DNA from: Girardinichthys multiradiatus
Lineage: Eukaryota; Chordata; Actinopteri; Cyprinodontiformes; Goodeidae
Assembly: GCF_021462225.1 (NCBI RefSeq)
Contig: NC_061800.1
Location: 10,573,002-10,637,001 of the forward strand
Length of the DNA: 64,000 nt
Reading direction: 5' to 3'
This document shows, in pieces, positions 57,394 to 64,000 of the stretch. Made by a program: the position numbers and the translations under genes. The notes under the pieces were generated by a model, which saw only the letters and a list, made by a program, of their open reading frames with translations, did not search any database and was not told the origin of the DNA. Each line of letters opens with the position of its first letter. The stretch's first letter is position 1.

Positions 57394-57815
57394 TGCAACA
57401 TTCACATGACTTTATAAACAAAAACCTGATGACAGAGCAGCGTGTTCCTCTGTTGGCACAGACAGGATAGACAAAGATCAGTAACTGTGCAGCTTCCAAG
57501 AAGATTCATTTGCATTTGGTATTACCACCGAGCAGGTGGTCTGACAACACATTGTACAATACAAACACATACTTTCTGCATCATCTTTAGGAACTTTGCA
57601 TGCTTATAAACTAGTATGTCTGATAAAATCAATGTATCCATGGCAACATCTCAATTTATTCCTTCTGAAACATGTCAATAAATTCACCAGTGATTATGGT
57701 TCCTTCCTACTTCATAATGAACTGCCTTAGCCTTTAGCACCAAACAGAATTATGTTTCGCTGGCATCACCTTCAGTTTTTAATCCAACCTTACTGTTTTT
57801 CTCAGGGTTGCTCAC
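57391..57815. other. ENOX intron sequence, nothing else recognised
   Basis: AT-rich spacer leading to the donor site of the 57816-58049 exon. Confidence 0.5.
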
Positions 57816-58049
57816 CTTTTAGTTTGTCTGCTAGCAGTGCCGCCTCATGTTCAGAGTAGTGCTCGATGGGAGGAGGAGACGGCGGACGCAGGTGCTCTTC
57901 ATGAATCTTTTGCCGATGCCTTTCCTCTCTTGCTAATAGACGCTGTTTGCACTCCCACTCGTACAGGTCATCTCTGGCTTGAGCGAAGTCCACGTGGATC
58001 CTCCCAGAGTCCTTCTTATCAGTGCTGGAACCAATGCGCATCCGGTATC
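57816..58049 (-). CDS. enox1: ENOX1-like exon, residues 126-204 (end of RRM)
   Basis: Acceptor ...TTTTTGTTCAG at 58050, donor GTGAGCAA at 57815. Phase 1 in and out. It encodes GYRMRIGSSTDKKDSGRIHV, then DFAQARDDLYEWECKQR, then a basic helix and LRPPSPPPIEHYSEHEAALL. The first part is the last strand of the RRM; STDKKD(S/T)GR(L/I)HVDFAQARDD(L/F)YEWECKQR is diagnostic. EHEAALLA.KLK matches ENOX1 rather than ENOX2. A LINE remnant begins only about 140 bases upstream of the acceptor. Confidence 0.96.
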
Positions 58050-58189
58050 CTGAACAAAAAACAAGGAAGTGTGGTTAACTCTCAGAAGCCCCGGATGCCA
58101 TCTAATAGCCCAGTCTCCATCTCTACTTCCTAAGCCAGACCCATAGACTTGCATGCTAAACATTTCTTGGTTAATGTAAGAAAATTCAA

Positions 58190-59325
58190 AATTCAAAACT
58201 ACTTTATTAATCCCAAAGGGAAATTAAATGTTGTTGTAGCTCATCATGTAGGTTTCTCCAAAGATGCTGATGGCTGTGGGCAAGAAGGATCTCCTGTAGC
58301 GCTCCGTCTTACAGCAGATCTGAAGAAGCCTCTGACTGAAGACACTCTGTTTTTGTAGGACAGACTGATGAAGAGGATGCTCAGTGTTCTCCATAATGTT
58401 CTGAATTTTATGAAGAATCCATCTTTCCACAATGATCTCCAGAGGTTCTAGAGGAGTCCCCAGAACAGAGCCAGCCTTCTTTATCAGCTTGTTGAGCTTT
58501 TTTAAGTCCCTGGCTCTGATGCTGCTTCCCCAGCAGATGATGGCAGAAGAGATCACACTTTCCACTACAGACTTATAGAAGATATGCGGCATCTTGCTGT
58601 AAACACAGAAAAACCTAAGCTTCCTCAAGAAGTACAGTCTGCTCTGTCCCTTCTTGTAGATGATGTAGTCCAGGTGAACACCAAGGTATTTATACTCCTC
58701 CACCACCTCCACCTCTTCTCCCATGATAGAAATAGTTTTTGACTTATTCCTGTTTCTCTTAAAATCTACAATCATCTCCTTTGTTTTAGTCATGTTCAAA
58801 ATGAGATGATTGTTTCCACTCCATGCCACAAAGCGGTCCACCACCTTCCTGTACTCAGCTTCTTGTCCATCTCTGATCCACCCCACGACTGCAGAATCAT
58901 TCGAGTATTTCTGCAAATGACAGGAGTCTGTCTTGTACTGGAAGTCTGAGGTGTACAGAGTGAAAAGGAATGGTGAGAGTACAGTCCCCTGTGGTGCTCC
59001 TGTGCTGCTGACTACCTGGTTAGACTCACAACCCTTCAGTCTCACAAACTGCGGTCTGTCTGTCAGGTAGTCTTTGATCCAGGAGATTGTTGAGGCCTCC
59101 ACCTGAGTCTTCTGGAGTTTCTGACAAATCAAATCAGGTTGGATTGTGTTAAACGTTCTGGAGAAATCAAAGAACATGATCCTCACAGTGCTACTGGCTT
59201 TGTCCAGATGACAGTGGGTTTGTTGAAGCAGGTGTATGATGGCATCTTCAACTCCAACTCCACAGCGATAAGCAAACTGATAGTTTATTGTTTGCTTACT
59301 CAGGTGGGCCAACAGGAGTTTGAAA
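58190..59325 (-). mobile_element. LINE reverse transcriptase fragment with long open frame
   Basis: A 389-codon open frame runs over 59393-58224. It encodes most of the RT C-terminal two thirds: FAYRCGVGVEDAIIHLL, STVRIMFFDFSRTFNTIQ (motif A), STGAPQGTVLSPFLF (motif B), then YSND, the motif C box with Asn in place of the first catalytic Asp. The tail reads RSFLPTAISIFGE. The 3' UTR ends with 'gggattaataaagtagtttt' (minus strand) near 58190. Truncated at the 5' end near 59325. Same family and strand as 1-915, which keeps YSDD but lacks motif A. Inactive. Confidence 0.88.
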
Positions 59326-59339
59326 GAAAGTAGGTAAAG

Positions 59340-60330
59340 TAATTCAACTTTTTTTATATAGCACCTTTCACTGAGACACAAAGTGCTTTGCAATAAAAAC
59401 AGGCCTAAAAAACCCAGAAGGCTCTGAAAGGCCAGAGATATAGGCTAGGGGCTAGGACTTGATAACACAGGGCTCTAAAAGTAAAAACTAAAATTTTAAA
59501 ATGAATTCTAAATGTACTGGTAGCCAAGGTAAAGAGGTGAAAACTGAACTTTTGTGCCATTTCTTTAGCATGTTGGATATAAGACTTGCAGCAGCATTCT
59601 GTACCAACTGGAGGCGGTCAAGATCCTTCTTATTCAAACACATAAAAAGTCTGTTACAGTAATCAATATGAGAGGAAAAGCTCATCTCTAACTCATCTCT
59701 AATTCAGCTTTTCACACCAGAGTTTGAAGCTTATATGTATTTCTTAACTGAAAAAAAAAACAAAAAACATTTCTAATTAATCCACAAGAATGGCACTTTA
59801 ATGATATGGCCGAATCAAATAAAATACCAAGGTTTCTGAGGTTCGGTTTGATTAAGGAGGTCAATACACCAAGGTATTGCTTGATTTCAGTTATTCTTGT
59901 TCTTAGGGGCCATAATTAGGGATTCTGTTTTATCAGGGTTCACCTGCAAGTAGTTGTCAAAGAGCCACTGTTTGATATAGCAAAAACAGTTTGTCAAGGA
60001 GGACAACTTTAAATATGTAATTTGCCTATAAGAACAGTAGAGCTGAATATCATGAGAAATGATATACATCAAAAAACTGCCTGACTATTTGGCCCAAGGG
60101 GGAAAATATACAAAGAAAGAGAACAGGTCCCAGAACTGAGCCATGTGGTACACCACACAGCAGGCTGTTGGGTTCTGACATAATCTAGCTTGCAAAAACA
60201 TTAAATGTTCTGCCAGAAATATGGTGGTTAAACTATTCTTGAGCCACACCTGATGGGCCAACTACATCCCAGAGTCTGTTTATCAAAATACTCAGGCAAG
60301 ATCCAGGAGAGCCATTACAGTGGATGTCCC
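59340..60330 (-). mobile_element. Decayed LINE of a second family (RT motifs B to tail)
   Basis: Read on the minus strand from 60330 down: NRLWDVVGPSGVAQE, then GVPHGSVLGPVLFL (motif B, from GVPQGS), then HDIQLYCSYR (motif C region; the usual YADD is degraded to xSHD). These are followed by LQVNPDKTESLIMAPKN (60072-59887) and HIDYCNRLF...RLQLVQNAAA (59685-59488). Motif order and spacing fit one RT gene with multiple frameshifts. 3' end near 59340. It directly abuts the 58190-59325 copy. Confidence 0.78.
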
Positions 60331-60756
60331 AGAGTCAGCGGACATCAAAATACCACTAGAAGCCTTAAATAATGTTGAATGTAGCCTCAAATTCCCATGT
60401 CAGTTAGTAATATGATTGGTGACTTCCTGACAAAACCTCTACAACCTTGGTTCTACAGTCTTGGTTTATTTAGCCATGTTAATAATAAGCTTGCAAAATT
60501 CCTGGAAAATTTTAAATCATCCTAAGTTTGAAAGCGTTTTAAATTATCCTAAGTTTGAAAGAGTTTTCCCATATTTAATCAACATAGAATGCACTTTGTT
60601 TTGGATTTAAGAGTTAATGCAAACCTCTTTATATACACAATGATACAAGTAAACAATGAGACACTCACTCAATGCGTTGCTCGGAGAAGATGCTAAGCCT
60701 AAATTTGGATTCCTCTCAGGAGAGGTAATATAAAAGCTTCAATTAGATTTGCTCAC
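60331..60756. other. ENOX intron sequence, nothing else recognised
   Basis: Contains a near-exact tandem of ~25 bp ('aaatcatcctaagtttgaaa' / 'aaattatcctaagtttgaaa') at 60515-60560. Confidence 0.6.
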
Positions 60757-60963
60757 CTGACAGGTATATAGCTTTGTCAATCATAAACTCCTCACTGTAA
60801 CGAATGTGGCAGAAGTTCTTCTTGCTCTTGCGGATGGCAGTGATCTCCCCACACTGGTCAAACACCTCCCTGATGATGTCTTCTGTGGCATTCTCGGGCA
60901 GGCCTCCCACAAACACAGTCCTACACCCAGGGGGGCGCTCCCGTGTCGATGGAGGGGGCAGAT
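60757..60963 (-). CDS. enox1: ENOX1-like exon, residues 57-126 (RRM core)
   Basis: Acceptor ...CATGTCCTTCAG at 60964, donor GTGAGCAAAT at 60756. Phase 1 in and out. It encodes NLPPPSTRERPPG, then the RRM: RNP2-like TVFVGGLP (72-79), ENATEDIIREVFDQCGEITA, and RNP1-like KNFCHIRY (105-112), ending KAIYLSG. The open frame starts further upstream (MSMIKVLKND...), but that is intron; joining at N57 restores the family's NPNLPPPSTRERPPG. The RRM's RNA-binding role in ENOX proteins is not established. Confidence 0.96.
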
Positions 60964-61290
60964 CTGAAGGACATGGGAAGTCACCATCATAGGTGTCATT
61001 TTTCAGTACTTTAATCATTGACAATTTGTGTGTTAAACTGGTGTACTAGGATTAATCTGTATGTTAGTTATAAGAATGCTGCAGTAACTGTTCTCAGAAA
61101 GTATTTTGGCATTGCTCTATATGTCTATTGATATTTTGGTATTTATTCCTGTACTGCCTTTCTGCATTTCCTTATCAGTCTAATTGCCTTAATGTATGAT
61201 TCATCTGCTTTGAATTTCTTCAAGAAAACCACCATCTTCATCCATGCCGTATCTGACAGTGTTGTCCAGGGCACGTTGATGGGTTCTTAC
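60964..61290. other. Short ENOX intron (327 bp)
   Basis: Donor GTAAGAACCC at 61290, acceptor CAG at 60964; T-rich interior, nothing else. Confidence 0.85.
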
Positions 61291-61458
61291 TGGGGTTCTG
61301 AGGGAAGAGAGTGCAGCTCTTGCAGTGGATAATTTCCTTAATGACAGGCACATCGGGGGGAACAGGTGGAGGTGGGACCAGGCTGATGCCCGCCATCATG
61401 GGGTTTATTGGTGCAATGATGCCCAGACCAGGGTCAAATCTTGGGATACACAGAGAGT
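61291..61458 (-). CDS. enox1: ENOX1-like exon, residues 1-57 of visible part
   Basis: Acceptor ...TGTCCTACAG at 61459; donor GTAAGAACCC at 61290. It enters in phase 1 (a G from the unseen exon gives Asp) and leaves in phase 1. It encodes DSLCIPRFDPGLGIIAPINP, then the proline-rich SLVPPPPVPPDVPVI and KEIIHCKSCTLFPQNP. HCKSCTLFPQNP is strongly conserved in ENOX1/2 and carries a CxxC pair (46, 49). The upstream ATG-initiated frame (MQILHNRLF) is intron; the real start lies beyond the right edge. Confidence 0.94.
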
Positions 61459-62639
61459 CTGTAGGACAGACAGCAGAATAACAAACAGAAAACAACCGAT
61501 TGTGTAAGATCTGCATGATGAAACAATTTTACACTGTTAAATTCAACAAAGGCAATACCTAATGTGACATTTGTTTTGTTAGCTACTTGGAAGAATATTT
61601 TTGAATAGTCTTCTCATATTGCCGTCTTAAAAGATATCAGAATGGGCAGGACGAGCTTTATGCTTCCTGAAATTGCACTGCCCTACTGTGTACGTTGCTT
61701 TCTTATGCTGGCTTTTGCTAACGCTGCATTTTGTTTTTTACTAAAATACTTTTTCTAAGCAATATTAAAGACAATGCTATTTGAAAGAATAAGATAATAT
61801 ACTGTTCTCTAACTTATCAAAGACATAAAAAGATTACAGCCTCAAAAGTAGGTCAGACAACAAAGGAAAGAAAACCAAAAGTGATAAGAAAGCAACACCA
61901 TATCTGGGATGTACCAGATAGGAGAAGAGAAAGCTGCAGATTGGATCTGTGGTAAAAACATCAGCTGAAATGGTCTTATGGGAAAGGTGGAGGAGAGGGA
62001 GGGAAGAACAGTGCGTCTTTTCTCCAGGACAAAGAAATGAGGAAGAATGGGGAAGATAAACAATAAGAAAACAGAGGCGACAGAAGCAATGCTTCTCCTG
62101 TCTTGAGGAAAATAGAGCAGGCAGGCTGGAGGAGGGTGGTGCAGCGTCACACATTCCCATCTTCAACACTGCAATAACAAGGGAGCGGGAGGAACAAAAC
62201 GTCAGCAGAAAATCCTCCTCCACAGCTGCCCACACAATCGCAACTCCACTGGGAATAAAGTGATTCAAATCACAAGAGAGAGGAGCTGTCACAATGGAAA
62301 TGATAAATGTTCCCTTACAATAATTTAATAGAAATAAATGTGTCTTATGTTTCTCTGTACAGAGAACTGATAGAATGCAGCCCTGATTTACTGTGAAAGC
62401 TTTTACTCCTGCTGGTCTGAACAGTCAGAACACAGTAAAACAATCCGCAGCACATGTCCTGTTGACTTAATGATGATGGGGCGATAGGTTAAACCTGTTT
62501 TTGTGGACTGTACATAGATTTGCCACTTGTACTAATTTGTTATAGATCAAGATAAATAGAGTGTAAATGTGAAGTAGAAGGAAAATTATGCCTGGTTTAT
62601 AAATGTATTTTTGCAAAACAGCTCAGGCTCAGTCATATT
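61459..62639. other. Upstream ENOX intron, nothing else recognised
   Basis: I searched this stretch by eye for the preceding ENOX1 exon (ending near GLPGQQLVS in the human protein) and found none. The 152-codon minus frame at 62292-61834 is pyrimidine-rich on that strand, leucine/serine-rich and unrecognised. Confidence 0.5.
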
Positions 62640-63055
62640 GGATGGGGAGCATCTGTGAAAATTAATTTTAATGTCTTACCACAGATTTTCAGTTAAAATC
62701 AGGTCTGTACTTTGAATGGGACATTCTAACACTTTGATTTAAAATCATTCCATTATAGATCTGGTTGTGTGTTTCATGTCAGTGACCTGCTGGAAGATAA
62801 GCCTCCTTGCCCAGTATTTAGCTCCTTTTCAATTCTTTATCATCCTCTGAGCAATACCCCTGCCCCTACTGAAGAAAAATCTTCCCACAGCATGACACTG
62901 CCACTACCATGTTTCACAGTGGAAATGCCATGTTCAGGGTAAAGTGCACTGCATATAGTGATTTGCATGTATATTAAAAAGTTGGATTTTTGGTCTCAGC
63001 TTTCTTGAGTGATCACTGGCTTCTGCAGAACTTGATGGCGTGCTGAGAAAATAAT
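62640..63055 (-). pseudogene. Tc1-like transposon remnant
   Basis: The plus strand shows the antisense of a common fish Tc1 family in order: 'gggacattctaacactttga', 'tcagtgacctgctggaagat', 'gcatgacactgccactacca', 'tgtttcacagtggaaatgcc'. The last two are the inverse of the KHGGGS(I/V)M block. Same family as 23870-24560. No open frame survives. Confidence 0.65.
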
Positions 63056-64000
63056 GTAGTCATTTGAATTAAGTATTCAGGAGCAGAGAAATATTTAAAA
63101 CTTGCAGGACAGTGGGTCCTGAGGACCAGGGTTAAGGACCACAGATGTTAAATAAGCATAGATGTATTTTATTGTTTTTTCACAGAAGGAACACTAGTTC
63201 TTGAACCAGTTCGATTCACCTGCCTTCGAACTTTGGTGTTTTGTTCAGCATCGGCGCGTGTTTCCACCAGTTTTGGGAGTCTTCAACAGTGGGTGTTACA
63301 CAGCTTAGTAGTGAGACAGCAGAGCTTGCTGAGCTGCACAATGTTCCTTCTAATGCAGAAAAACTGCAGTTAATAATAAAAAGGAGACGGCAACTCAGTG
63401 CAAGAACAATGGTACAATGTTTTCATTTGGTTCAGCATCCGCAAGTGTGATGGAAATGCGTGTTTAGTGTGCTTTTGCAAACATACAAATAATGTTTATA
63501 CGGTACGTTATTAGTCTTCGCCATACTTCTTGCTTCTATTGTCTGCTGCTTTGACTCACCCATGGGTAACTTTGTGGTTCATGCAGAAAAACCAAGTTTT
63601 CTGCAGTGCCTGAGTTGAACCAGAATTTATGTTCTGGATCCTCTGTTTATTGGTTGAAACACACGTTACAGGTTCAAAATTACTTTCGAGAACTGGAATG
63701 GGCTACGAACTGCGTTGGTGGAAAAGGGGTATCTGCAAACAACCAACAACGTGGCAGGGGTTAAAGGTTTTTTAAAATAGTATTTGCACAAACCACAGAA
63801 GGTTTTATGATGCGAGTAGTTTTAAGAAGGTAGAAGTCAATTTTATTCGTGGCTCTGCACTCCATCACTGTTAGCTTTAGCCTCTGGTAAAAACTATTTG
63901 AAGTTCTACAAAATGAGATTTAACTTCCAGTAAGATATTAAAATTAGTTTAGGATTTCTGAAGGGAGGGTCTGTACAAAGATAAAAAGCAGTTAATGTCT
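63056..64000. other. Upstream flank; possible MITE at about 63190-63740
   Basis: 'gttcttgaaccagttcgatt' near 63197 and 'tcgagaactggaatgggcta' plus 'gttggtggaaaaggggtatc' near 63685-63732 resemble partial inverted ends of a fish MITE carrying 'ccttttccaccaa'. The match is incomplete. A 69-codon plus frame between them (63241-63450) has no known motif. Confidence 0.35.

Larger units (their letters stand above)
21536..61458 (-). other. enox1: ENOX1-like gene, 12 coding exons (5' end outside window)
   Basis: The predicted product is an ecto-NOX disulfide-thiol exchanger. The family is described as cell-surface hydroquinone/NADH oxidase and protein disulfide-thiol interchange proteins of plasma-membrane electron transport. 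Joining 61458-61291, 60963-60757, 58049-57816, 49159-48947, 42298-42192, 40210-40093, 39963-39746, 36832-36725, 25886-25830, 25410-25311, 21870-21785 and 21667-21536 keeps one phase throughout. It yields 582 residues plus stop. All junctions are GT-AG. Layout: HCKSC at 45-49, RRM about 71-150, charged and coiled-coil region about 200-460, conserved C-terminus 504-582 with SGVGATLEKRW. Human ENOX1 is about 643 residues, so roughly 70 N-terminal residues are missing. The GANLEYLWSY segment favours ENOX1; the last residues (KFCGF) recall ENOX2. A fish paralogue is possible. Confidence 0.9.

Noticed and set aside
60964..61024. ATG of the frame MSMIKVLKND as an alternative start for the RRM exon
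   Set aside because: A good acceptor lies inside it and joining there restores conserved family sequence; the ATG is intronic.
61834..62292. 152-codon minus-strand frame upstream of the first visible ENOX exon
   Set aside because: Considered as the missing N-terminal exon, but its sequence has no likeness to the ENOX1 N-terminus and is low-complexity Leu/Ser/Phe.
1..64000. CRISPR arrays, operons, rRNA, tRNA or prokaryotic systems
   Set aside because: None seen; regularly spaced repeats are absent and the coding style is eukaryotic with introns.

Overview
The window looks like teleost nuclear DNA, most likely from a percomorph fish. It is AT-rich and full of Tc1-like DNA transposons and LINE fragments. 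Its only recognisable host gene is split into exons with ordinary GT-AG introns. No bacterial gene, operon, CRISPR array, rRNA or tRNA was recognised.

Host gene. Twelve coding exons on the minus strand, from 61458 down to 21536, join in one open phase. They give 582 residues ending in a normal stop. From memory of the family this is an ecto-NOX disulfide-thiol exchanger, most like ENOX1, lacking only an N-terminal part (roughly 70 residues) that must lie beyond the right edge. Order along the protein: CxxC-bearing linker, RRM, charged and coiled-coil centre, ENOX C-terminal domain. Three exons were found by reading splice sites and translating across them: 36725-36832, 25830-25886 and 21785-21870. 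Introns run from 117 bp to about 10.8 kb.

Layout. 1-21535 is downstream of the gene. It holds a LINE RT fragment, several Tc1 remnants, three copies of a common fish dispersed repeat, a Tc1 nest at 18.2-20.6 kb and, next to the stop codon, the probable 3' UTR. 21536-61458 is the gene. Its largest intron (25887-36724) holds two related LINE copies, a half Tc1 element and an apparently intact 1610-bp Tc1 element with a 334-codon transposase ORF. Other introns hold a LINE endonuclease fragment (50.0-51.1 kb), a transposon with ACCGTATTTTCCGCAC ends set in a TA microsatellite (56.2-57.4 kb) and two further LINE RT relics (58.2-60.3 kb). 61459-64000 is upstream intron with a Tc1 relic.

I found no convincing undescribed biological system. 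The most notable things are the young, apparently intact Tc1 element, the exon reconstruction of the ENOX gene (including two skippable in-frame exons and a CA-repeat-derived His/Thr stretch in the coding sequence), and several nested or reciprocally broken transposons. Family names and alignments to known fish repeats are from memory, not from a search.
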